The notes beneath the pieces were generated by a model. That model saw nothing but the letters and a program-made list of their open reading frames with translations, was not told the DNA's origin and did no database searches. The position numbers and the translations under genes are program-made. DNA of 64,000 bases from Epichloe hybrida (taxonomy: Eukaryota; Ascomycota; Sordariomycetes; Hypocreales; Clavicipitaceae), in assembly GCA_019022495.1 (NCBI GenBank), contig JAFEKR010000035.1, positions 1 through 64,000 on the forward strand, read 5' to 3'. Positions within the stretch are counted from its first letter, which is position 1. Every line of letters begins with the position of its first letter. Positions 1-14,776 of the stretch are shown here, piece after piece.

Positions 1-122
1 ACAAGCAGTAGATGGGACCAAGGCTCCATAGAACAATGTGATTAAACATTCGTAAAAAGAAAAGCAGCAAAGTCAGACTATATTATTTCGCAACCAGTAA
101 AGAAGTTCGCAAGCAGACCTTC

Positions 123-182
123 ACGATGTAAACCCCATCCCGAATAACACGAACGATGTAAACCCCATCCCAAATAACACGA
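123..182. repeat. Two-copy 30-bp tandem repeat
   Basis: Two adjacent 30-bp copies (123-152 and 153-182) differ at one base (g/a). They lie in the short non-coding stretch at the left edge of the window, downstream of the minus-strand gene ending at 241. I see nothing else in positions 1-240. Confidence 0.8.
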
Positions 183-240
183 TTCGAATTAGAAACCCCC
201 GCCCCCCGCCCCTTCAACCAAACCGAAGCATTGTCATCGC

Positions 241-956
241 CTAACCCTTTTTTATAGCCGCTTGCAACCGCGCGATGCACGCCCCCGAAATCTCTCCCAC
301 CTGCAGCAGCAATGGCACAAGCACATCCACGATGAACTTGTCGCAAAAGTGCCGCCACCGTTGACCGGGCGGGCTGGTCAGGGACGCGACGAGGTGCTTG
401 GTGAAGACGTTGTTGAAGCACAAGGCTGGGGCGAAAAGAATCAAGAAGATGGTGACCAAGTGACGGGCCCATCCAAGAGTCTCGTACCAGTATGGTTTCG
501 AATCCATCACTGCCGCAACACATGCTGACAGTGAGAGAAAAGCATTCCAGTGACTATACAAGTGCGCCAGGTTAGCCATAGTCGGTCCCCTGTACAATTT
601 GTCCATGTTCATGTCTGGTGTGTTTCTCCAATCACCGGGCCATCAACTTACGACTCGTCCAGACCCCAGTCACCGAAAAGAAGGTGAGCAAAAACAACAG
701 AAACGAAGAAGGCGAGGTCGGCTCGGCCATCGATAGCTTCCTCAGTGAAGTCAGAAGATGCAGAATCCACGACAAAACCCAATAGCAGCATGAAGTGTGC
801 CGCCATCAAGAAGAATGCTGAAATAAAAGATGGGAAACCAATACACGGGGAATTCTCTCCTGGCCGCGAATCGAGCTTTCCAAACCATCTCACTCCTTCG
901 GCGAGGACTGAGAGCGAAATGAGAACTCGCAAGTAGGGGATCTTCTCCAGTATCAT
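241..956 (-). CDS. Hypothetical multi-pass membrane protein
   Basis: I do not recognise this gene. Two exons on the minus strand join to one frame: 956-674 and 614-241, with a 59-nt intron (donor GTGACT, acceptor CAG), giving about 218 residues. The protein starts MILEKIPYLRVLISL and has about four hydrophobic stretches (roughly residues 5-20, 43-65, 80-95 and 130-165), so it is probably a small integral membrane protein. Another donor, GTAAGT at about 651, exists, but it gives an intron of 26-37 nt or breaks the frame, so I preferred GTGACT. A further exon upstream of 956 cannot be excluded. It is convergent with nothing inside the window and lies 618 bp downstream of the stop of the FLC-like gene. 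The function is unknown. Confidence 0.5.
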
Positions 957-1574
957 GTTTGTCGCGTTTTGCTTCGCAGAGAGTTACTGTGTCTGGGATT
1001 AAGAGTGGTGACAGCCAGTCGAGTTGTGTAGTATCGGCGGTGCTTGAGCTGGAGAAACTGAAGGGATGGTATGTGTCTGAAGATGCGTATAAATACATGT
1101 ATGGCAAAATTTTCCGTATAAACTTTCAGCCTGTATTTAAGTTTTAGCTTTCTCTTTTTCTCTGAACCCTATTCTGTGGTCAGGGCTGATGCAATGCGAG
1201 ACGAAAGTATGCAATGTGAGACGAAAGTATGCAATACGCGTCACAAACCAATACCTCGTGGCTGGAGGCGCTTTTTAACGCGGATACCTTGTGCCATACC
1301 ATTCTATATATAAATAAGTCACCAAATAACATCGCACACCATACGAATAAAGACACCCCCTAGTAACGCCTTCTGATGCATAAGCATCCGCGGGCCCCTT
1401 TGGTTCCGCAGGCGCAGGACCCGCATGTGCAATTTTGTACGCAGTATACCTCGTCCCTATATTCGTGACAGAAAGTGCATTGTGCGGACTACGTGAATTG
1501 AAAGGTTCCAGATCTTTCGCCGCCTCTGCCTAGGCGACGAACTGGGCTTCATAACCAAAATTCAAACGTTCATA
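957..1574. other. Intergenic, with short tandem repeat
   Basis: I see no gene here. Positions 1191-1240 hold a 20-bp unit (gcaatgcgagacgaaagtat) repeated about two and a half times with one C/T difference. The remainder is presumably the 3' region of the FLC-like gene and the 5' region of the membrane-protein gene. Confidence 0.6.
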
Positions 1575-4449
1575 TTACTTTGGAGCTTTAGCTTCGGGCT
1601 TCGAATTTGCATTTTCACTCGTCTCGGCGGCTGGAACTGCAATCAAGGAACCATCTTCGGCGGCTGTGTGGTCCTTCGCTTCCTCCTCTTTGGTGCTTGT
1701 TTTTACTTCATCCACATGACCCTCCTTAGTCTGATCGTGAGGGGGCTTTTGACTCCCAGCATCTTCCAGCAGCTCTTCTTGCGGTGTCATTGGCCGTCGG
1801 GCCGGCGTGTTGGTGCCATGAGAATCGGCATGGTAACTTTGTATTCTAAGGGACCCGCTCCTCGAGTGGCCAGCCCGTTGTTGATCTCCTCTGTTCATTT
1901 CCGAGTCCCACAGGGGGATGTCCTTCGAGCTCCAGGATGCCCGGTGGACTCGCGCGGTTTTGGGAAGACTGCTGACAGAGAATCGTGAACTGGCACTGGT
2001 AGCTCGGCTTCTACGTCCACTCGCCGCGGCGCCTGCGGCCGAAATTATTGGTGGTTCAAGGTCAGGGAACCGGTCGAGCTCTTCATCCTCGATCTTGGGG
2101 GCTCGTCGCACATCGCGGACCTCGAAATGGTGCTGCTTCATCTCATCTCCTTCTTCTCCTGCCTCCTCTTCTTTATTGGTCTTTTTCAAATTTGGCGGAA
2201 AGTCTTCGGCACGAGCTTCAGAATGTTCGAAGAAACGAACACGGGTCTGTTCTAGAGCTCCAGGGAAATCTTCACGATTCCTTGACAAAGACATCCATGT
2301 TGAGAAGACTCCAAGCAAAATCAGAATCAACACCGCAATGGCGACAAACCCTTGCACAACAATAATGATGATGCCGATGACGGTGGCAATGATTCGATCG
2401 AGAGCAAATGCAGGCAGGAAAGCGATGGATAGGCCAGTGGTGACAATCTTGGAAATTGATAGCATCCAGACCGCCACTGCTGTGTTGCGATTGCTCTCGA
2501 AGGGGTTGAGCTTCATGATAGCAACGAGTGCCACGATATCGAAGATGAACAGCCCAAACACCTGGGCGAGAGGGGCGCGGGCTCCGCCACCGATGAAACA
2601 CGCTCGAATGAACTGATAACAAAAGTAGACGGCAAAAAACCACCATCGCGTGCGCCGATAGCGCGCCGACAGCCAGCCAAATCTCTTGATATAACCTTCA
2701 TCCACATGAACCGTAGCTCGGTTGGGATCTTCGTCGACAAATTTCACCCTCACGAAGGGCATCGTGCCAAACAAGTAAGGCCTTTGACTGGGTTCCTCGC
2801 CTCCAATCCTGCTCTGTCTTGTGGTGGCGATGAACGGCACCTTTCCGAGCACGTTACCCCGTTCGAAGCGCAAGGTGTCGGGGCTGGCCTCGTACTTTCC
2901 ATGGCGGAGTCGAAAATAGCATGCGTAAGCCACGATGCCGCCAAGCCCAATAAAGAATCCCAGCCAAATGATGACGGCTACAGCTGTAGGTCCAGCAGCC
3001 CCCCCCAGCGTGAATTGATACATGGCAAGAGTCATCGCTGAGAAGAAGGCAACAAATATAGTCCGCAGAAGGGCGGCAAGCATGTAACCCCAAGCATGTG
3101 AGCGGAAGTAGTCGAGTCCATCGGTTTTGAGACAATTCATCTTGATCAGAAAGTCCAGTAAGAACTTTGAAGTCACTATGAAGAGCGCCACAGCGGCCAG
3201 CACCACCAAGAGCCAAATGATATAAATGGTGAAGGCCTCCGCGGGGGGGATGCCGACCAAAGATAGAGTTCCAGCGAAACCTGGCCAAGTTCCGGGTATC
3301 GGCATGCCGGGAGTTCTGGGGTGACCACCCCATGTATAGTCATGGGGATTGCTGGCGTTATATGCGGCGCGGCGAGCCAGCGACTTCAAAGAAAGGGCGT
3401 CATGGCCAGGAAGCAGCGATCTCGCAAGTGCTGACCGCCCATATATTTGTCGGGACAGCCCACCGCCGTTGTTAATCTGGACTGAACCAGCTCCTCCAAC
3501 TTGGCTGACATCGACGTTATTTCCTGTAAAAGCACTCACAGAACGAATGATCTTGTCGTGTGCAAACATGCCAGCCGTCCATGCAAAGTTACTCCACCAA
3601 GCAGGAAGAACGCTGGGCCAGTTGACCGATAGAGCGCCCGAGAAGAAAACGGATTGAAAAGCCTCGAAAATGACTAATACAGAAAATGAGTGGGCATAAT
3701 GAACTCGCATGTGAGGGATACTCAGGCCATATATCGCGGTAGCGAATGATGCGACAACAGCGATGAGAACCATCGCTCCAAGCAAAGACCCAACAGCCTC
3801 GGGTTGCGAGAATGAATTGCCGTTCGTCATGGACGCCTGGAAACATCCGATTTGAGTTCGGCTTGAGTTGGCAAAAATCTGCACGCGTGCTAAGCCCTCA
3901 AGATCTGGGAGACCGAGGGGAATAGATGGAATGCCGGACCAATTGCCCGGAGCAAGGGGAATGGCCGCGAAGGCGGTAATCGGAACACCCGCGTTTAAGG
4001 GACACATGCTGTGTATTTTTTCTTGGCACGGATCGTATGTCATGTTGAATCTGTTCTCGCCATAGGCTTCCAGTAATATGTGTACTGTAATTATGCCACA
4101 TGATTAGACTTGCCTGGGAATGATGCCTGCAGATTGTGGTGAACTTACACATTATGTCTTCTTTTTGAATATTAGTGGTCCCATCAAGGTGGAATAGAAC
4201 CGTTAGGTTGTCTGCGTAATATGCGACATCGAATTTAGTGACGTTGAATAAGGACTCTCCTCCCATGCAGTCATAAAAATCGCCCGTATACAACGCTGGA
4301 TATCGACTGACATCCAGATCTCGATTCACGCCATCAAGTCCCAGGCCTTTGATGTAGACCGTCTCCCGTGCATTTGCGGTAGGCAGAAAACATGATGTGA
4401 AAGCCAGAGATGTTACAAGGGCCCAAATCGGGAATCGTGATCGCGACAT
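1575..4449 (-). CDS. TRP-like / flavin carrier (FLC) family membrane protein
   Basis: This is a fungal FLC/TRP-like membrane protein of about 936 residues. Two exons (4449-4149 and 4084-1575) are joined across a 64-nt intron with GTAAGT donor and TTACAG acceptor, giving ...EDIMLHILLEAYGENRF. The first 27 residues form a signal peptide ending near TANA. A luminal ML-like domain follows (about residues 28-170, with several Cys, and FYDC, MCPL and DPCQ motifs), then a TRP-like core of about eight or nine membrane segments up to about residue 650. The C-terminal tail is long, charged and Ser/Lys/Glu-rich. In yeast, FLC1-3 act in the ER and plasma membrane and have been linked to FAD transport, calcium homeostasis and wall maintenance; the Aspergillus and Neurospora relatives are described as TRP-like channels. 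It is transcribed away from the ATP sulfurylase gene across a 2.2-kb gap. Family assignment is firm, but the transported substrate is not known from sequence. Confidence 0.85.
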
Positions 4450-8820
<4,371 letters not shown>

Positions 8821-9900
8821 TGCTGCTTGCTGTATGTCAAGACGAGACGAGGGACTTTTTTTGAATGTAGAAGTAAGAAGCAAGCACAGATTTGCTGCTT
8901 CGGAATGAGGCTTCCAGAGATGTGTGCAAGAAGAGGAGAAAAAAAAATGAATTGAAATGGGCGTTGGGATATTACGTCTTGATGTGATTACGACGAAGAG
9001 GAAAGTAATGCCACGCAACATGTGGTATGTGATGGAAACCAGGTTCCCGTGCTCCGAGTGGTGGAGACGGCACCAGGACTCTCTCGAGAGAAGACTTGGA
9101 TATTACCTACGGATAGAATTTTGCGTTGAAACCGAAGATAGAGCAGAGATTGAACTTGCACACACTTAGCAACCTTGTCGTAGCAGAGGAGATATACGCA
9201 CGCACGCACCGGGATGAGGGATGTTATCAAAATCCTTTCGTTGGCACAAATGGGTCGTATCATAATGTCATGTATTTAACCAAAATACGACACCCCGTTA
9301 AGCCTTGTACTGTATGTATGTAATACGGTACATGTATACACGCGCAGGCGCACAGCGGCACAACCCCACGATATTGACTCGGTGCTTCCGATGATGATCT
9401 CATGCCCGCCATTCGTCATGTTGGACAGGGCATATCGGACGCACAACCTTGCTTACGCGTGAGGGTACGATGAAAAGCTGAATAGAGTTCATGTCTGGTT
9501 GCAAACCCCAGGGCCCAACCCAACGTGTCGTGTCGTGCCGTGCCGTGCCGTGCTTCATTCGAAAATAGAAAGAGCCTGACGTGGTGGTGGCGGGGGTGAT
9601 GAGCATTATGTTTTAGGCCCTGCTCCGACTCCTGCATGTAACGGTTGATAAGTTCGTAACACAGTAGTCGATAATCCGTAAATTACATATAATACAGCAG
9701 CTTCCTTGTGCGTGAGACCCAATTGCCTTTTGCCTTTTGCTTCGGGGCTTCCTTGCTGGCTGAGCTGGCTGAGCTGGTGAGCTGGTCGGGCCGCGATTCT
9801 GGGCCCCGGCCAGACGCTCCAATCAACCGCGCTGGCTGGGACTCCACAGCGGGCTTTGGAGGGGTTTTTGCGATCCTGTGCAGCCTGTGCAGCACCATGA
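8821..9900. other. Intergenic, 3' of ATP sulfurylase
   Basis: I see no gene here. The base composition is normal right up to the transposon boundary at 9901. Short direct repeats of gtgcc/gtcgt type lie at about 9528-9555. The ORFs are short and mutually overlapping. Confidence 0.6.
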
Positions 9901-9905
9901 CCAAC

Positions 9906-10125
9906 TGTCAGGTAGGGGTGTAGATAGATGATGAAAAGTGTTCAATTTGATTAATCAGAGGTGCAGACGGCAGCTAACTTTTGTACCTAAAGGGTACACA
10001 GTGCGCTATAGTAATAACTAGTCTACGGAGGTACTTTTAATACATTCATCTCCACCGATATCTCATCCTAGTTAATACGCGCCCCTCGCCTACACATTTA
10101 ATACTTTAGGGAGCTCTTCCTAATA
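9906..10125 (-). repeat. LTR of the outer copia element (3' LTR in element sense)
   Basis: 220 bp, starting TGTCAGG and ending CCTAATA (a mutated CCTGACA). Compared with the partner at 23859-24078 it shows about 17 differences by eye, all transitions. More of the T/A states lie in this copy. Confidence 0.95.
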
Positions 10126-10135
10126 TACCCCCCAT

Positions 10136-11256
10136 AGCTAAGATAACTATTAAAGCTAATAATCTAAGGTATAGGAAGAGATTATAAATAATCTCTAGTG
10201 TTATAATTAGGTAGGAATCTCCCTTATACTAATTCTATAGCAGAAGTCCCTATATATTTAACCTAATAAAGGCTTTATAAAGCTATCTATAGGCATCTTA
10301 GAGGTCTTTATCTAATTTACCTTAATATTACCTATTATATACTACTCTTAAATCCATATCTAATTTATATTAAGGTACTTAAGGCTAGTTTAAAGCCTTC
10401 CTTCTATATATTTAGTAATCTAGATTATCTACTTATTATTACACTAGATAATTAAGAGTAGCAGCACGCGTATATTAATATTACAAAGCAGCCTACCAAG
10501 AGAGATATGCTCTTTTATACTATAATTCAGGGCAAAGAGCTCTACTTCTATGCTTAAAGTTATTATATAATATTACCTTCTAGACTTCTAATTAATTATA
10601 GTGCTATATATAATAAAGATATAGCCTTACGTTAACTTCTAAGTCTTAGGATTATTACTAAGTAAAGCATCTATACTAGAAAACAATATATTAAAGCTAT
10701 CTACACCTAAATATCATAAGCAAAATTTCTTTGTGTTCTAAGCATATAATAGAGCACCCTATGCTAGCTTAATATACTTTACTAACGGATTTATTATAAA
10801 AGAAGCTAGCTTTAAAGCTATAAACACTGTATTAGGTCTTCTAATAATACAAAGGTACACTAAAGAGCCTATAATCGCTCTGTAATAGCTGATTTCTTTA
10901 TCTAAAGCTTTATTATTATTTAGGTAGATTATAGCTATTAGGAGAGAAGCTACAATTAAGCTCTTTAACTTATTATTAATAATATTAGGAATGAACTTCT
11001 AAGTAATCTTTCGAATGTATAATTCCTATAATAACTATATCTCTTTAGTTTCGTGATTTCTAATGATTTTAATACCTAGGAACCACTTTAATTTACCTTA
11101 GTCCTTAACATCTAGGCTATTTATTAATTACTTATATAATTCTTCGAATTCTACTTTAGATCTATTAGGGTAAAGCACTATAACGTTATCTACGTAGAAA
11201 AATAGGATAAAATCATCCTTTATAAAGATATATAGGTTTTCTTTCCCTTAGATAAA
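10136..11256 (-). pseudogene. Copia pol remnant: end of reverse transcriptase and RNase H
   Basis: This is the 3' part of the copia polyprotein, read right to left and destroyed by stops. The reverse transcriptase active site is visible on the minus strand at 11185-11196 as Tyr-Val-Asp-Asn, that is YVDD with the second Asp changed by a G-to-A transition, inside the context FFYVDN. The rest, toward the left LTR, should be the RNase H region, judged by position only. The gypsy insertion at 11262 separates this part from the upstream part of the polyprotein at 20029-23858. Confidence 0.8.
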
Positions 11257-11261
11257 GCTAA

Positions 11262-11463
11262 TGTGAGGCCCTACTCATAACACTAGCGCGCCAGCGCACC
11301 ACTAGGCGGGCGCACCACGCCCTAGGGCTAGGTCCATATAACACTAGCAAGTCACTACCTATAAGTTAGCGACTTACACACATAACACACTTAGACCTAG
11401 TAAGCTTTAGTTAATATACAAACACCCCTATACCTCTTACCTAGCTATCCCTTTATTCTTATA
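11262..11463 (+). repeat. 5' LTR of the nested chromovirus
   Basis: 202 bp, TGTGAGG to TTCTTATA (a mutated TTCTCACA). It differs from the partner at 19822-20023 at about 22 sites by eye, all transitions and distributed in both directions. Confidence 0.95.
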
Positions 11464-11479
11464 ATTCTAAAGCTTCTCC

Positions 11480-12613
11480 TACTAGCTACCTAAGAGTAAT
11501 ATAGGGGGGAGAATAACCTAATCCACTAGAACTATACCATATATTACTTAGGATTAGCTAGATAATAGTAATACTATAGCTAGGGATATGCTATGTTCTA
11601 TAACCCTATCTAAAGCTATACCCTTTACTATAGTAGTAAAAGAGGTAGTGGTTAGGGAGCAAATCACCTAGCTTAAGTAACTTAAGGAACTATAGGATTA
11701 AGAAAAGAAGCTTACTAACTTAATATAATCTTATAGAGAACTAGTAAAAAGGGGCTAAAAGGATAGTTTATTCTTAAGCCTTAGTAGCTAAGAAGTTAAG
11801 GTCTGAAATATTATAAAACTCTAATACCTTATAAACCTGTAAAAGCATAAGATATAGCTTAATAACCTTAGCTATACCTTTAAGGGGGTAAAGAAGAAGT
11901 ATTACTAGGATAACTAAAAGATCCTCTTTATACTTAACTATATGCATACAAACTATTAGGCTAGATAGGACTAATATGTTAAAGAATAACTAGCTAATAG
12001 TTAGGATTATCCTAAGGATAACTAGGACAAGTTCTAAGACTAGACCCTTATGCTACTTAAAGACTCTGTAAGTTATAATACATAAATAGCTACGTAGCTA
12101 GAAAATACAAAGTAAAAGGAGGGCTAGAGTCTTATTAAGTTTAGTATCTACTTAGATTTGCTAAAGAAACACCTAGAACAAGCTCTAGAAAAGACCTATA
12201 CTTTTATATTCTTTATAAAATTACTTCCTAACTTATAAGATTATATTAACCTATATACAAATATCACTAGTCTAACATAAGAAGATATTATATAACTTAC
12301 CTAGTGATTTTAGGAGGTAATATTAAAGAATAAGCAAAAGCTAAATAATTTAGAAGAGAAGGGGCTATATAAGGCAGCTTAACACTAAAGACATGACTCC
12401 CTATAAGGGCATTAGCCAAATAAGGACCGAAGAGATAAGGATAAGGATAAGGAAAAGACCCTAGCTACCTACCTAAATAATAATAGACTATAAGGAAGAA
12501 AATAGTGCTATAACTATAGTAATATAAAGCATTTCTTCTATAATTATAATAAGCTAAGGAAAGACTAATAAGAAGGTTAGGAAAACTCCTAGAGGCAGAA
12601 GTAAAAGCCCTTA
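11480..12613 (+). pseudogene. Chromovirus gag remnant with zinc knuckle
   Basis: The gag region is destroyed by many TAG and TAA codons. A CCHC zinc knuckle can still be placed at 12506-12547. The first Cys (tgc) and the His (cat) are intact in the spacing C-x2-C-x4-H-x4-C, while the second and third Cys codons read tat, consistent with TGT-to-TAT transitions. The gene continued into the protease region, but the hAT-like element at 12622 now splits it. Confidence 0.8.
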
Positions 12614-12633
12614 CCTCTGCCCAGAGCTTTGTA

Positions 12634-12727
12634 CTACACTACACTACATACTACACTACACTACATACTACACTACACTACATACTACACTACACTACAT
12701 ACTACACTACACTACATACTACACTAC
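12634..12727. repeat. Left subterminal CTACACTACATA array
   Basis: Tandem copies of actacactacactacat just inside the left terminus of the hAT-like element. A matching array lies at about 14655-14757 near the right end, also in the forward direction, with short inverted (gtagtgtag) segments beside it. Subterminal repeats of this type bind transposase in some hAT elements; that role is inference here. Confidence 0.85.
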
Positions 12728-12802
12728 AATGAAATTTTTCTACTACATGTAGTATTTGTAGTATTTTGTAGTATTTGTAGTATTTTGAATTTTTTAATAA
12801 TA

Positions 12803-13000
12803 TAATAGCTTATACTAGCTTATACTAGCGTATAATAGCTTATAATAGCTTATAATAGCTTATAATAGCTTATAATAGCTTATAATAGCTTATACTAGCT
12901 TATAATAGCTTATACTAGCTTATAATAGCTTATACTAGCTTATAATAGCTTATACTAGCTTAGAATAGCTTAGAATAGCTTAAAATAGCTTAAAATAGCT
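12803..13000. repeat. Decamer satellite TATAATAGCT
   Basis: About 20 uninterrupted copies of a 10-bp unit, alternating between tataatagct and tatactagct and drifting to tagaatagct and taaaatagct at the right end. It lies inside the hAT-like element. Confidence 0.9.
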
Positions 13001-13409
13001 TAAAATTACTTAGAATAAGTAAGAATAGCTTTTATTACTTTATAATATTATAAGTGTTAAAGTTTAATTAAGTTTAAATAATAAATAAATAACTTAAATA
13101 AAAACATTAGTAAGTATTAGTAAATTACTATAGAAAAAGCTTTACTTTTTAGTTATTTAGTATTTTAAGGTTTATAAAAATATTAGTAAAATAAAATACT
13201 TTTCTTTCTTATGTTTTTTTAAAATAATATTTAAAATAATAATAGTAAAAATATATTATTTACCTTAGTTAGCTTTCTATATAGCTAGTACTAGTACTTT
13301 AGCTATAATAGTAATAATAATAATAATAAACTTTAATATCTCTTTTTTCTTTAACTAGATTATAAAAAAAGTATAAAAGCTAGTAATAAATAAAAGATAT
13401 ATCTAACAA

Positions 13410-13930
13410 GACCCACTTTAGACCCACTTTTATTAATATTTTCTTTTATAGAACTAGATTATAAAAACTAGAAAAGCTATAACTAAGTAACAAGTATAAT
13501 TAAATAGACCCACTTTTAGATCCACTTTTATAAATCCCTTCTTTTCTAAGACTATGTTATAAAAACTATAAAAGTAATAAAATTAAGTAAGAGATATAAT
13601 TAAATAGACCCACTTTGGACCCACTTTTATAAGTCCCTTCTTTTCTAAGACTATATTATAAAAAACTATAAAAGTTATAAAGTTAAGTAAGAGGTATAAT
13701 TAAATAGACCCACTTTGGACCCACTTTTATAAGTCCCTTCTTTTCTAAGACTATATTATAAAAAACTATAAAAGTTATAAAGTTAAGTAAGAGGTATAAT
13801 TAAATAGACCCACTTTGGACCCACTTTTATAAATCCCTTCTTTTTATAAGACTAGATTATAAAAAACTATAAAAGCTATAAGCCTATAACTAAGTAAGAG
13901 ATATAACTAAATAACCTTACTTTAGACCCA
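13410..13930. repeat. Minisatellite of about 100-bp units
   Basis: About five tandem units, each starting with a doubled gacccactttggacccactt motif (near 13411, 13506, 13607, 13707 and 13807, with a degenerate partial copy near 13925). The central copies are nearly identical. It is inside the hAT-like element and has no reading frame. Confidence 0.85.
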
Positions 13931-14654
13931 CTTTAAACTTACTTTAGACTTACTTTTAAAAAAAACTATTTAACTAAGAAAGTAAGCTAAGAATAGTATT
14001 AATAATTAAACCTAGTTTTAAAGCTTATTTCTTTATATATTAAATAATTAACAGAAATTAATTTATTTTATATTTTAATATCCTAAAAAATATTATAGCT
14101 TTATTATTATAGCTTTTTTACAGTTTTTTAATTTTCTTTTACCTTAAAAACCTAAAAACTTAATATAATTAGTTTTAATTTAAAGAAAATAGTTATATTA
14201 CTAAAGAACCTCTTACTAAATATAATAAAATATTATCTTTATAATAAAAGTATTATTAATCTAAATATATTATTATTATATTTAACATCTTATTTTTATA
14301 GAATAATAAATAATTTCTTTAGGGTAAATCTTAGATTAAAAGATAAAAAATATACTAAAATTAAATAGGAAATCTAAGAAAAAAGCTATAAAAGTATAAA
14401 GACCTTTTCAAATTTACTAAAAAATTTAGGCTGTATATAAATACTAAAATAGTTTATCTTTAGTAACCCTATACCTATTATTAGCTTAATAGTTTAAATA
14501 AGCCTAAACTTTAAAAATTTATAACTAAATAACTAAATTATAATAAAAAGAAAGGCTAATATTAAGCTAATTAAGAAAAATCTAAGGAATATTATAAGAT
14601 AATAAAAGTACCCACTTTTTTTTTACTAAGACTACATTTGTAGTATTTGTAGTG

Positions 14655-14757
14655 TAGTGTAGTATTTACTACACTACACTACATACTACACTACACTACA
14701 AACTACTACACTACATACTACATCGAAAGCCAAAATACTACAAATACTACACTACAT
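14655..14757. repeat. Right subterminal CTACACTACATA array
   Basis: Tandem actacactacat copies immediately inside the right terminus of the hAT-like element, preceded by an inverted gtagtgtagtgtag segment that can pair with them. Confidence 0.8.
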
Positions 14758-14776
14758 GCAAAGCTCTGCCTCTGCC

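Larger units (their letters stand above)
12622..14768. mobile_element. Non-coding hAT-like DNA element with internal repeat arrays, nested in the chromovirus
   Basis: A 2147-bp segment begins CAGAGCTTTG (12622-12631) and ends with its exact inverse CAAAGCTCTG (14759-14768). It is flanked by a perfect 8-bp duplication, CCTCTGCC (12614-12621 and 14769-14776). Eight-bp target duplications and short termini starting with CA(G) are typical of the hAT superfamily. The inside has no coding potential and is built from repeats: subterminal CTACACTACAT arrays at both ends, a decamer array (about 12803-13000) and a roughly 100-bp array (about 13410-13930). It is AT-rich like its host. The boundaries are firm. 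The superfamily is inferred from duplication length and termini only, and no transposase is present. Confidence 0.8.

Noticed and set aside
12622..14768. Tandem arrays considered as a CRISPR array or centromeric satellite
   Set aside because: The repeats are directly tandem without spacers, the host is a fungus, and the arrays sit within a bounded element with a target duplication.
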